Shown here: one piece after another, positions 54,191 through 63,038 of the stretch
How positions within the stretch are numbered: the first letter of the stretch is position 1
Layout of the letters: the number at the start of each line of letters is the position of its first letter
Source: Sinorhizobium mexicanum
GTDB lineage: Bacteria; Pseudomonadota; Alphaproteobacteria; Rhizobiales; Rhizobiaceae
Direction: 5' to 3'
Assembly: GCF_013488225.1 (NCBI RefSeq)
Contig: NZ_CP041238.1
Location: 1,885,501-1,949,500 of the forward strand
DNA: 64,000 nucleotides
Notes under the pieces: generated by a model
Seen by the model: the letters and a program-made list of their open reading frames with translations, nothing else
The model's database searches: none
Told to the model about the DNA's origin: nothing
Position numbers and translations under genes: made by a program

Positions 54191-55120
54191 ATGAATGCCA
54201 ATGTAATACTTCCGGCTCCAGTCAGAGCGTTGCCGACAGATGACCCCGAGCAAATCCTCGCTTTTGCAGCCGACGCGATGTTACAGGGCGTGAAGGTGGC
54301 GTTGGCGACACTTGTCGCGGTGAGGGGAGGCGCGGCTCGATCGCTAGGGTCTCAGATCGCGGTGGCGTCGGACGGTAGGTTCTGTGGATATGTCTCAGGT
54401 GGCTGCGTGGAAGCTGCTGTCGCGTCTGAAGCCTTGCTCGCGATGAGCGCAGGAAAGGACCAGATCGTCAAATTCGGCGCTGGCTCTCGCTTTTTCGACA
54501 TCGTTCTACCCTGCGGCGGCGGGATCACGATCGCCATTCATGTTCTGAAAGATGTTTCGGTGATCCTCCAGACTCTCGAATTGCTGAATAAGCGACTGTC
54601 GGCAGCACTCCGATACTCGCCTTGCGGGCAGATTCTCGATCTTGTCCCGTCCGGCGGGCGACCCCGCTGGATTGGAGGGGATTTCGTAACGGTGTACCAC
54701 CCGCGCCCACGAATTCTCGTGTGCGGCGAGACTGTAGAGGCCATGGCGGTCGCATCGATCGGAAAAGCGGCGGGATACGACGTCGTCCGGACGGGACAGG
54801 GCCGGAAAGAAATGAGCGCTTCAATCGACGAGTTCACTGCGGTCGTCCTGTTGCGTCACGATCTCGAAGCCGAGCAGGCGACCTTGAATGAGGCGCTTCG
54901 CTCTTCGGCTTTTTACATAGGTGCTCTGGGTAGCACGCGGACCCACGAGAAGCGGGTTCAAAGGCTCCAAGCTAACGGCTGGTCAAGCACGGACATCGAT
55001 CGCATCAAGGCTCCCATCGGAGTGTTCGGGCCAACCCGGGACGCCAGTTCGCTGGCTTTGTCCGTAATGGCCGATGTTGCCGCCAGTCGGCTTGCAGCGT
55101 CGTATGAGGACCGGCGTTGA
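54191..55120 (+). CDS. XdhC/CoxI-family molybdenum-cofactor maturation protein
   Basis: 309 residues from ATG 54191; a TTG 23 codons earlier is less likely. The N-terminal XdhC domain has SLGSQIAVASDGRFCGYVSGGCVE followed by CGGGITIAI, and the C-terminal Rossmann domain (PRILVCGETVEAMAVASIG, then ALGSTRTHEKR) is complete. Such proteins insert the (sulfurated) molybdopterin cofactor into xanthine-dehydrogenase-type enzymes. The obvious client is the hydroxylase at 40037-42812, 10 kb away. It stands alone here, next to decayed sequence. Confidence 0.88.
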   Translation: MNANVILPAPVRALPTDDPEQILAFAADAMLQGVKVALATLVAVRGGAARSLGSQIAVASDGRFCGYVSGGCVEAAVASEALLAMSAGKDQIVKFGAGSRFFDIVLPCGGGITIAIHVLKDVSVILQTLELLNKRLSAALRYSPCGQILDLVPSGGRPRWIGGDFVTVYHPRPRILVCGETVEAMAVASIGKAAGYDVVRTGQGRKEMSASIDEFTAVVLLRHDLEAEQATLNEALRSSAFYIGALGSTRTHEKRVQRLQANGWSSTDIDRIKAPIGVFGPTRDASSLALSVMADVAASRLAASYEDRR

Positions 55121-55315
55121 GGACTGAGCTACGGAGTTGACGGATATGACGGCCTGCCGATTCGAGTCGGAGAACAGAGCCACATCCCAAAAGGTCTTTT
55201 GGAAGCCGGAGAAACCACGAGGGTACCAGCCGCTCGGGAGGCATTCGAAGAGGCCGGCGTAGTTGGAGTCTCGTTCTGGCGTACCGACCGACCTGGAGCC
55301 AAAACCATCCAATAG
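55121..55315 (+). pseudogene. Nudix hydrolase fragment (N-terminus missing)
   Basis: A frame open from just after the XdhC stop to 55315 encodes PKGLLEAGETTRVPAAREAF and EEAG, an almost perfect Nudix box (G-x5-E-x7-RE-x2-EE-x-G). No start codon or upstream Nudix sequence exists, and the protein stops about 25 residues after the box. It is a remnant, probably broken by the neighbouring insertion sequence. Confidence 0.7.
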
Positions 55316-55355
55316 AGCGCCGAGATTGTGTCGCAGCGGTGCAGAGGGATGAACC

Positions 55356-56097
55356 ATGGCGAACGAGTTCTGGCTAAACGACGAACAGTGGGCGGTGATC
55401 GAGCCTTGTTTGCCGAAGAACCAACCGGCGCGCGCCGGGTGGACGATCGGCGCGTTCTCAGCGGCATCATCCATGTCCTGAAATCCGGCTGCCGCTGGGT
55501 CTACGGTCCCTACACGACGGTCTACAATCGCTGGAACCGCTGGTCGCGGCGCAAGGTCTGGCGCAAGCTGTTCGAGGCGTTGCGCTCCCTCTCCCCGGAT
55601 GACGACTTTCACGCCATCGACCCGACCACGGCCAACGCCCATCGCGCGGCGGCCGGTGGAAAAGGGGGACGGAGACGCAGGTCATCGGGCGGTCCCGCAG
55701 GGGCAGAAGCACGAAAATCCATGTGGTCTGCGACAGCCTCGGCAAAGCCATCGCGCTCGAATTGACGCCGGGCCAGCGCGGTGATGTGCGCGCCGCAATC
55801 CCCTTACTGACTGCGTTACCCCCATCGCATTCCTGTGCGGCCGACACCGCCTATGACGCAGACAGATTGCGCAAGTTCCTCCTCGAGCGCGGCGACATCC
55901 CGGTTATTCCCAATAACCCCACGCGCAAATGCATCCATCCCTTCGACAGAAACGCCTACAAACGGCGAAACCTGGTCTAACGCATGTTCTGTAGGCTCAA
56001 GGACTGGCGTCGCATCGCCACCCGATACGACAAGCTCGCGCGAAATTTCATCGCCGCCGTCGAGCTCGCCGCAACACTCATGTGGTGGGCTGGTTGA
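55356..56097 (+). pseudogene. Decayed IS5-family transposase
   Basis: Starting at ATG 55356 the reading is MANEFWLNDEQWAVIEPCLP, but the frame shifts after about 28 residues to ARRVDDRRVLSGIIHVLKSG, loses a few residues at CRW-VYGPYTTVYNRW, shifts again near 55680, continues as VCDSLGKAIALELTPGQRGD and CAADTAYDADRLRKFLLERG, and then meets an in-frame TAA at 55978-55980 before the conserved RMFCRLKDWRRIATRYDKLA. At least four lesions, so it is inactive. The terminal inverted repeats cannot be identified with confidence. Confidence 0.85.
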
Positions 56098-56799
56098 GTC
56101 CGGAACTTAGAGTCAGGTCGGTGAGGCTTTCCTCAAACAGCCTTTCGAGCTCGGCGACGGATTTCTGCAGGTAAAGTTTCTGACTCATCAATGTAATTCG
56201 CAAGGGCCATTTCGGCCGACGATGACGGCCATCGTCTTACTAAACACCGTAATGCATGAGTTGAAAACACACGGAGGCAATATTTCAAGTTGCGGCTTCT
56301 CTCACGTATCCTGCCGAGAATTATCGGCAGAAGGGCCCTCGCCGGGAAGGGCTTTAGGGCGCTCCGGCAGAGCGAAACGCGCCTTGGAGACGATTTCAAC
56401 GGATGAGATCGGAAAAATCTGTAATTTCGCTGCTGAAAAAAATCTCGAAAGAATTGGATTTATGTCCACCTACGTTCAATATTTCTGAACTAAGGCGTAA
56501 GTTTATGTCTTGAATTAACGAGCCAACATGGACGATTTGTTGAATGCAAGACTTCGTTCCGGTCGCTGTAATTTAATTCAAGACTTCGTTCTGAAAAAAA
56601 ATTTCGTCTGTGTAGCAGCACAAGATTTTATGGTTGCCGTTAGACTGAAATTTTTCTTTGAAAATTTCTTCGTTTGTGCTCCCTTTATCTTGTCCGTTGC
56701 CGCAAAGCGCCAATTTCGCGGAGAAAGCATCGAGGCGAGGCAGGCGTCTGATTGTCGGCTGCGGCTCCGTGAAGAGGAGTATCGCCGTTGCCGGTCCCT
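56098..56799. other. Scrap DNA between IS remnant and integrase region
   Basis: A+T-rich compared with the rest. A short minus-strand frame from 56188 (MSQKLYLQKSVAELERLFEE) runs into the IS end and looks like the start of a gene cut by the insertion. AAGACTTCGTT occurs twice at about 56548 and 56580. No intact gene is seen. This could be the recombination region of the integrase. Confidence 0.4.
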
Positions 56800-57120
56800 A
56801 TGAATGACGAGCGCTTGATGACGGCCGCGGAAGTCGCGGCATTTCTTTCGATCTCGAAAAAGACCCTCCAGCGCCACGTCGAAGACGCTCGGATTGCCTG
56901 CGTCGACGTCGGAACGGGACGGCGCGCACATCTTCGCTTCGCACCCCGCCAACTCCACGACTTCATAGCCAGTCAAACAAGGGAGGTCACGTCATGTCCG
57001 TCTACAAGAGCAAAGTCAGCCCCTTCTATCAGTACGATTTCCAGATCAGTGGGCGTCGCTTTCACGGAACTACCAAGGCCCGGAACAAAAGAGATGCGGA
57101 AGCCTTCGAGCGTCTGCTGA
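56800..57120 (+). CDS. Small HTH protein, excisionase-like
   Basis: 106 residues from ATG 56800. The first 60 are an AlpA/MerR-like winged HTH: LMTAAEVAAFLSISKKTLQR then FAPRQLHDFI. This type of protein acts as an excisionase or island regulator. It overlaps the integrase gene by 127 nt in another frame, so the C-terminal 42 residues are shared with integrase coding DNA. The arrangement, HTH plus integrase, is common in rhizobial islands, so the overlap is probably real. Confidence 0.65.
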   Translation: MNDERLMTAAEVAAFLSISKKTLQRHVEDARIACVDVGTGRRAHLRFAPRQLHDFIASQTREVTSCPSTRAKSAPSISTISRSVGVAFTELPRPGTKEMRKPSSVC

Positions 57121-58133
57121 AGGAGAAGGCAAAGCAGGAAGTCGAGCAGTTCCGCAAGACGGGAAACGTGCCGCTCACCATTGACATCGCCGTCGGCCGC
57201 TACTGGACCGAAAAAGCCCAGCATCGGGTCGACAGGAAGTATTTCTTTGCGGTCCTTGAGCGTCTTGTCCAATATTTCGGCAAGGACAAGCGGCTGGACG
57301 AAATCGACGACGACGCGATCATTACGTTGGTCGCCTTTCAACGCAAACAGCTGCGATGGGGAAAATCGAAACTCAAGCACGCCGAAGTGAAGACCCTCTC
57401 AAACGCCACGATCAACCGGCAAACGCTAGTTCCCCTCAAGGCCATTTTCAGACGTGCCAGGGTACTGTGGGGATACCATCTGCCGCATGAACCGCAGTGG
57501 AAAGAACATCTGCTGAAAGAGCCGAGGGAGCGCGTGCGGGAATTCCAACCCGAAGAACAGCAGGCACTGGACCGTTCCATCAGAGAAGATTACCAGCCGT
57601 GGTACCAGTTTCTTCATTTGAGCGGCCGCCGCTTCAAGGAAACACTCCTTCGGTGGTCCGACGTCAACTGGGAATCCGGCGAGATCAGGACGATGGGCAA
57701 GGGTGACGTCGAAGTCTGGACGCCGATCACCCCGAGCATACGAGAGATACTCGAATCCTGCCGTGGTCATCATCCGGAGTTTGTGTTCACATTCGTGGCG
57801 AGGGCGACGAGTCAAGGCAAAGTCGGCGGACAGCGGTATCCGATCACCTATCACGGCGCGATTAGTCAATGGCAGGGGGACCGCGCGCGCTCCGGCGTCA
57901 AAAATGCGCGCCTTCACGATCACCGTCACAACCGGGCGACAAAGCTACTTCGGGAGTGCCGAAACCTGAAGATTGTTCAGCGGGTACTGAACCACGCCAA
58001 TATAACCACAACCGCGAAGTACGCGCACGTCATGGACGACGAGGTCGCCGAGGCACTCGAACGCAACGCCAAGTCCCGAAATCTGTCCCGAACAAGCTTT
58101 GGCGGCGAGACGCAAGCAACCGATTTGCGTTGA
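56994..58133 (+). CDS. Tyrosine recombinase (phage/ICE integrase)
   Basis: 379 residues. The catalytic residues of the tyrosine recombinase family are present: Arg in SGRRFKETLLRW, HxxR in HDHRHNRAT, and the final His...Tyr in LNHANITTTAKYAHV. An N-terminal SAM-like core-binding region precedes. The gene ends 45 nt from a tRNA-Arg 3' fragment that should be its attachment site, so it was probably responsible for integrating the DNA to its left. Confidence 0.92.
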   Translation: MSVYKSKVSPFYQYDFQISGRRFHGTTKARNKRDAEAFERLLKEKAKQEVEQFRKTGNVPLTIDIAVGRYWTEKAQHRVDRKYFFAVLERLVQYFGKDKRLDEIDDDAIITLVAFQRKQLRWGKSKLKHAEVKTLSNATINRQTLVPLKAIFRRARVLWGYHLPHEPQWKEHLLKEPRERVREFQPEEQQALDRSIREDYQPWYQFLHLSGRRFKETLLRWSDVNWESGEIRTMGKGDVEVWTPITPSIREILESCRGHHPEFVFTFVARATSQGKVGGQRYPITYHGAISQWQGDRARSGVKNARLHDHRHNRATKLLRECRNLKIVQRVLNHANITTTAKYAHVMDDEVAEALERNAKSRNLSRTSFGGETQATDLR

Positions 58134-58178
58134 TTATTCAGGATCATGACTTCCTGCCCGTTGGGCAGTGGCTCAATG

Positions 58179-58224
58179 TCTTCTAAGCAGGTTGTCGCAG
58201 GTTCGAGTCCTGCAGGGGTCGCCA
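58179..58224 (+). other. tRNA-Arg 3' fragment, probable att site
   Basis: The sequence from the anticodon loop (TTCTAAG, anticodon TCT) through a perfect T-arm (GCAGG-TTCGAGT-CCTGC) to GGGGTCGCCA is the 3' end of a tRNA-Arg. The matching 5' half (acceptor GACCCCT, D-arm, anticodon 5' stem CCTGC) is absent. This fits an attR left behind when an element integrated into a tRNA gene. The complete gene should lie at the other end of the island. Confidence 0.75.
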
Positions 58225-58267
58225 CTTCCGTTCTTTCCGGCCCGGAGACAGTGGTAACAGTTTGTCC

Positions 58268-58558
58268 CTAAGACATGGGTGACAATCTCGTGCCCCAGGT
58301 TTTATCTACGGAGAGGTCAACTCGATACCCCAGCATGCTTGCCGGGTAGCCGCCGACTATTTCGTGTTCGGTGGCGTCCGTGACACCTACTGGGAGGGAA
58401 CCCAGCTTCTCTCCACTTGTGTGCCGGAGACGGGCAGCGGTTTCAATGGCTGGTTGATGACGGGCGATGGCGTCCTGCAGGCCTCCAACGAATGCATCCA
58501 GCACGGCGCCGCAGAAGGACGTACGACGGGGATGGTCGAAAATGACCAGCACCTTCAT
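58268..58558 (-). pseudogene. Truncated NAD(P)H dehydrogenase (quinone)
   Basis: The first 28 residues, MKVLVIFDHPRRTSFCGAVL then DAFVGGLQDA, match the flavodoxin-like quinone reductases (NQO1/KefF type). The remaining 68 residues are unrelated to that family. The gene is therefore cut off after its first beta-alpha unit. Its start overlaps the stop of the racemase gene by 4 nt, so it was once co-transcribed. It lies 44 nt from the tRNA fragment, so island integration or a later deletion may have removed the rest. Confidence 0.65.
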
Positions 58559-59592
58559 CTAACTTCTCCAAACCATGTGTCGCTGAGCGTTGAGCCTTGC
58601 TGATAGGGGTCAGTCGGGTCCATCCCCATCTGGCAAAGTCCCGTTATCCACGCCTGCCCGGCGAGGGCCGGTATTACGCCGCGATAGGGACCGACATCCG
58701 CCAACTCGTCGACGGTGCACGTGAAGCGACTGCCGGTAATGGATTCATGGATGAAAGTTTCGCCGATGGCCAGTTCGCCGCGCGCATGCATCAATGCCAG
58801 GCGGGCCGACGAACCGGCACCGCAGGGTGAACGGTCGCAGCGTCCCGGCGACACGATCACCGTGTTGCGCGCTGTCAGTTGGTCATTCTCGCGGCGCAGC
58901 GGACCCATGAACTCGGTGGCGGTGATGCCGGCTATGTGGGGGTTGCCTGGAAAGGCGACCGGTAGTTGCTCGGCTGCCGCGGCCTTGAGTTTTTGCCCAA
59001 GGTTGCAAAGCTCCCGCGCTTCGGAAGGCTCGATGGCGAAGCCGAAATCCGTCGCCTCGACCATGGCGAAGGTCATACCGCCATAAGCGATGTCCATGCG
59101 CACGCTGCCGTGGCCTTCGACTTCGACCATCGCATCGCGATAATAGCAGAAGGCCGGTTGGTTCACGAGCCGCACGCTGGTGACCTTGCCATCCTTGCAC
59201 TCGCAGCGCAGGGATATCAGCCCGGCAGGCGCTTCAAGCACCAGCTCCGTCACCGGCTCCTTCATTGGCAGAATGCCGGTTTCCAGAAGCACCGTGGCCA
59301 CGCAGATGGTGTTCGATCCGGACATGGCCGGATATTCGGTGGTCTCGATCATGATATAACCCATCGCCACCGCGGGATTGTTTGAGGGCAATATCACGTT
59401 AGCGTTGTGCCAGACCGCGCCGCGTGGTTCGAACAGCACCATCTTGCGGATGTCGTCCATATGCTCCTGCAAGTATAGCTTCTTGTCGAACATTGTCTGG
59501 CCGGACACCTGGCCCACACCGCCCGTGATGACGCGACCGACCTCGCCCTCACAGTGGCAATCGACGACGTTCAGGCTGCGCTTCCATCTCAT
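58555..59592 (-). CDS. Proline racemase family (hydroxyproline epimerase or dehydratase)
   Basis: 345 residues from ATG 59592, with AAGGATC upstream; a longer start is in frame but the family begins here. The N-terminal NVVDCHCEGEVGRVITGG and the C-terminal CGAGSSARLALMHARGE are typical. Of the two active-site positions, the first is Ser (MSGSNT, S91) where proline racemase has Cys, and the second is Cys (SPCGAG). Family members with a Ser/Cys pair act on hydroxyprolines rather than proline. It is divergent from a LysR regulator at 59791. Confidence 0.85.
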   Translation of the reverse strand: MRWKRSLNVVDCHCEGEVGRVITGGVGQVSGQTMFDKKLYLQEHMDDIRKMVLFEPRGAVWHNANVILPSNNPAVAMGYIMIETTEYPAMSGSNTICVATVLLETGILPMKEPVTELVLEAPAGLISLRCECKDGKVTSVRLVNQPAFCYYRDAMVEVEGHGSVRMDIAYGGMTFAMVEATDFGFAIEPSEARELCNLGQKLKAAAAEQLPVAFPGNPHIAGITATEFMGPLRRENDQLTARNTVIVSPGRCDRSPCGAGSSARLALMHARGELAIGETFIHESITGSRFTCTVDELADVGPYRGVIPALAGQAWITGLCQMGMDPTDPYQQGSTLSDTWFGEVR

Positions 59593-59790
59593 CTGGGGAT
59601 CCTTGTTTGCAAATGCGGTTACTGGCGCTGCGGCTTGGGCAAAGATCGCGATGTCCACTGGATCAAGCTGACGCCTGACAGGATCAACACCTGACATCAG
59701 AAATTTGCGAGAACTCCGCAAACTGATAACATTTGCCGCGTAAGCACACGAACCAGAACGATGCTCATCATCCAGTAGAAAAACTATCGT

Positions 59791-60689
59791 ATGCCTGACG
59801 ATATCCGGCGACTTCCTCCGCTGAACGCATTGCGCGCTTCGACGTCGCAGCGCGACATCTAAACTTCCGGCTCGCCGCTGAAGAGCTCGGAGTGACGCAG
59901 GGTGCAGTAGCGCAACAAGTGCGCGGCTTGGAAACTATCCTCGGACTGAAACTGTTTGAGCGTCATCCCCGGACGCTTGCACTCACTGAAGCTGGGCGCG
60001 GCTATGTCGGCAACATTCGCCGGGCCTTCGAGCTGATCGCCGATGCGACGGATGCCCTGAAACCGGAACCTCGTCATCTTACAATCAGCGTGACACCGAC
60101 CTTCGCGTCGCGCTGGCTGATCCCACGGTTGCCGGAGTTCACAGAGATGCATCCCGACATCGACCTGCGCATCCTGGCGACGGACCGGATCTCCAATTTC
60201 CAAACCGACGCGGTGGACTTGGCGGTGCGTTACGGGCGTCCGCCCTTCGGACCCGGTCTTCTCGCCGACCTTCTCTACGAACACGTGATTGTGGCTGTCG
60301 CAAGTCCTCTATTGATCGAGAAGCTCGGACCGCCGGCAGAGCCTGAAAATCTTAGGCATTACGCGCTGCTACATGATGCCCACGATTTTTGGCCTCAGTT
60401 TTTGGATGTCGCCTTTCCCGGAGGGGCCGCCACTTCGGGCAAGAACATCCGGTTCAACCAAACCTCGCTTGCGATCGATGCTGCGGCCGCTGGACAGGGC
60501 CTCGCACTTGCCAGCCTGTTCTTCGTGACGGAGGACCTGGGTTCCCGCCGCCTTGTCAATCCATTCAAGACAGAATTGCGGGTTGAAGCAGATTTTTATC
60601 TGGTCTCGCCTCGCAAGCCGCGCCACCCGGGGGCCGTTCGGGAGGTTCGAGAATGGATGGGCATTGCCAAGGCGGGGGCGAGGGGTTGA
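59791..60689 (+). pseudogene. LysR (GcvA-like) regulator with frameshift
   Basis: The start ATG 59791 reads MPDDIRRLPPLNALRA, then a one-base deletion near 59838-59840 (TTC to TC) breaks the frame; the second frame continues DVAARHLNFRLAAEELGVTQ and forms a complete GcvA-like HTH plus effector domain to 60689. Either a pseudogene or a one-base sequencing error. Translation could restart at GTG 59892, losing the first helix. It is divergent from the racemase gene, its likely target. Confidence 0.75.
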
Positions 60690-60762
60690 GACATCTGCCT
60701 TGGATCAATTGACGCGCTATTTGGTCGTCTTCCCGCCATCAATCGGAAATGCGAGGCGCTTC

Positions 60763-61677
60763 TTATCGGCTTCCTTCGCGTAGACCTCGGCCATCGGGAG
60801 CAGGGTTCAGCCGTACATTGCCATCGCCGGGCTCGTGTTCCTCTGTGGCTGGTGGCTCATCGGAGGCACGGCCTCTTTTCGCTGGGCTGCGCTTGGCCGC
60901 TTGACGTAGGTCACCGCCGATGGTCTGGCTGAATTGAAGCGGCGGTCCGTCCTCCTCGAACCTCCTCACGCGCTGGTCGTAGTTCGGCGAAATCGTGCCG
61001 AGCAGGCGGTCCCAGAACGAGAAATAGTTGCCGTAGTTGTATCGAAATCCCGAATGATGCTGATCGTGGAAAGTCGTGCACAGCAAGGGCGACGGATAAC
61101 GCGCGGTCGATGAGGCGAAATACTCGAACCCACAGTGTCCGAACATGCCGTTGAAATGTTCGAACAGCCTTTGTCCGATGAGAATCGCTGGCGGAAACGG
61201 CACGACGAAAACGATCACGGCCGAGAACCCCTGTAGTAGAAAATTGTCGAAGACATCCTCCGAATAGGTGCTCCAGATCGTCGGCGCGACACTCTTGTGA
61301 TGAAGCGCGTGCAGGGGATAGAGCCACTTCGTATGGAGCAGCCGGTGCATGAAATAGAACCAAGTGTCGTAGAGAAACATGCACAGGACAAACAGCGGTA
61401 CCGCCGCCCACCAAGTGAAGGCCCATGGCGCCGGCGTCCAACCCTTTTGCTGGGCGTAGAGGCCGATGGTCAGTGGCAGGCAAGCGCTGAACATCGAAGC
61501 CAGGCTCTGGCGGATTTCCGCATTGCGGCGTTTGTCGGAACCGCGCCCCTTCTGAATTTTTCGCTCAGGATTGCGGTCGTTGACCCAGGTGAGGCCATAG
61601 CCAAGGGCGAAATAGGTAACGACTGTCGTGGCGTAGAACCCAAAAAGAAACAGCAGATAGAACAGTTCGTCCGACAT
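60763..61677 (-). CDS. Fatty acid hydroxylase/sterol desaturase family protein
   Basis: 304 residues from ATG 61677, with several membrane helices. The di-iron His clusters HRLLH, HALHH and HDQHH are all present in the expected order and spacing. Such proteins hydroxylate or desaturate lipids such as carotenoids and fatty acids. The C-terminal 70 residues are polar and of low complexity. It faces the LysR gene (73 nt gap). Confidence 0.87.
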   Translation of the reverse strand: MSDELFYLLFLFGFYATTVVTYFALGYGLTWVNDRNPERKIQKGRGSDKRRNAEIRQSLASMFSACLPLTIGLYAQQKGWTPAPWAFTWWAAVPLFVLCMFLYDTWFYFMHRLLHTKWLYPLHALHHKSVAPTIWSTYSEDVFDNFLLQGFSAVIVFVVPFPPAILIGQRLFEHFNGMFGHCGFEYFASSTARYPSPLLCTTFHDQHHSGFRYNYGNYFSFWDRLLGTISPNYDQRVRRFEEDGPPLQFSQTIGGDLRQAAKRSPAKRGRASDEPPATEEHEPGDGNVRLNPAPDGRGLREGSR

Positions 61678-61993
61678 CGGCACCCCGCAGCCCGAGCCAA
61701 AATCGTGCCGCTGGAAGATGCCATGCTGTTTTGGCAATTCAAAGTGGAAATGCGCATTGGTGAGACCGCGGGAGGTCGCCGCAACTGAGGCCGCATGTCG
61801 AGGGCCTTCATCGTAGCGCGGGCGGCTGCAACCTGCGTTGTAGCTTTCGGGCGCTCACGTTGACAAATCTAGATTTAGCGATCTCTAAACGTTGAATGAA
61901 CGCAAGGCGAACAATCGCCAAACGGTTGCGGAACACGGAATATTCGTCACATTGGTGTAACCTGTCATCACCGCCGCTGCGCCGGGAGCAGAC
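61678..61993. other. 316-nt gap between desaturase and Nudix remnant
   Basis: No gene or clear motif seen. The only notable pattern is an AT-rich stretch (GACAAATCTAGATTTAGCGA) near 61861. Confidence 0.35.
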
Positions 61994-62492
61994 CTATCTC
62001 AGTTTCAGCAGCAGTGTCCGCAGGCCGAGCTGACTGGCCGCCCTCGCGGCCTCATCAAGAGAGAACCATCTGGTCTTGCGAACCGCCTTTTCGGGAAACG
62101 ACTTGGCCAACGTTTGCATTTCCAGCACGTGGACCGTCACCCTGTATCGCCGGGTGCTGCTGTCCTTGAAATAATAGAAGCTCCCGAGCGGGCTGGCATC
62201 AGCCGAGCCGATGATGCGCCTCTTCGAAAGCCCCTCGCTCAGCGGCCGATTTCGAATCCTCATCGTCTTCGATATGGTCTTTCGGCAATCCCCATCGGCC
62301 GTTGCGACGGCTGCCCACGAGGAGGACTTCTGGCCTCGCCGTCTTACTGCGGCGGATGCAGATTGCGCCGGCCTGCTCGATCTCCTCCGGCTCATTTGAG
62401 TTGTTTGACTCGAAATCCGGAGCTTTCTGCCGCATAGCGTCTCTCCCGGGTTCAACTTCGAATTTGCGGTCCAGCGACGCGGATATCGCCAT
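61994..62492 (-). pseudogene. Nudix hydrolase with frameshift
   Basis: The first frame, from 62492, reads AGAICIRRSKTARPEVLLVG and then GLPKDHIEDDEDSKSAAERG followed by AFEEA; a second frame takes over as IIGSADASPLGSFYYFKDSS and ends WFSLDEAARAASQLGLRTLL. Joined, they make a complete Nudix protein, but two bases are missing near 62220. The Nudix box is also degraded: RG replaces RE and DH replaces GH. So it is probably inactive, not merely mis-sequenced. Confidence 0.75.
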
Positions 62493-62702
62493 CTTCGCTA
62501 CGGGCGATTGGTGGGCTAGTTATCAAAAAAGAATGTCCGTGGGATGACCGCGAAGGCAGGCGACACTCTCAACACACGGGACCTCCTGCAGGCGGAACCG
62601 CGTATCGCGGCCCATGTGCAGTCCTCAACCACTAAAATCTGAGAGTTGAGTCGAGACGATCGAACCGCCAATATTCCTTCTGCCTAATTCGGGGAGATGA
62701 CT

Positions 62703-62837
62703 ATGGACGCCGATCTGACCGAGTTGTTCATGGGAATTGGTGCAGCATTGCTCGTGATTGTGACGTTAGTCGCGATTGCACCCGAGGTTGGGGCGCCGAC
62801 CGATATCGTTGCAGTCTCTATTGCATCTGCATCGTAA
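62703..62837 (+). CDS. Small hydrophobic peptide
   Basis: 44 codons from ATG 62703 with GGGGAG seven nt upstream. The product has a single membrane segment, FMGIGAALLVIVTLVAI, flanked by acidic residues at the N-terminus. No known family. The ribosome site and the hydrophobic core support it. Confidence 0.45.
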   Translation: MDADLTELFMGIGAALLVIVTLVAIAPEVGAPTDIVAVSIASAS

Positions 62838-63011
62838 AAGGTCTTTTCCGCTGGCGCCTGCAACGGGATTGACCGCCGATTTCTCGCTTGTTCTTTGCGC
62901 CCGGCGGCAGAACCCATCGCGCGATCGATCCTTGGCGGCCACAATTTCTGGATTGAGGAAGCGAAAGTGGCATCCTCGTCAGCGCTCTCTAAGCAGTGGC
63001 ACCTACCAACA

Positions 63012-63038
63012 AAAAAGGCCGGGCTGAACCCGACCTTC
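63012..63038 (-). terminator. Rho-independent terminator (minus strand)
   Basis: On the minus strand AAGG-T-CGGG-TTCAG-CCCG-G-CCTT is followed by TTTT. It belongs to an unidentified minus-strand transcript, possibly a small RNA or the 57-residue frame ending at 63066. Confidence 0.6.

Noticed and set aside
56528..56803. 91-codon plus-strand frame before the HTH gene
   Set aside because: Low-quality sequence, repeated AAGACTTCGTT, no ribosome site; treated as scrap DNA.
58155..58224. Complete tRNA gene
   Set aside because: The 5' acceptor, D-arm and anticodon 5' stem do not pair with the 3' part; only a 3' fragment is present.
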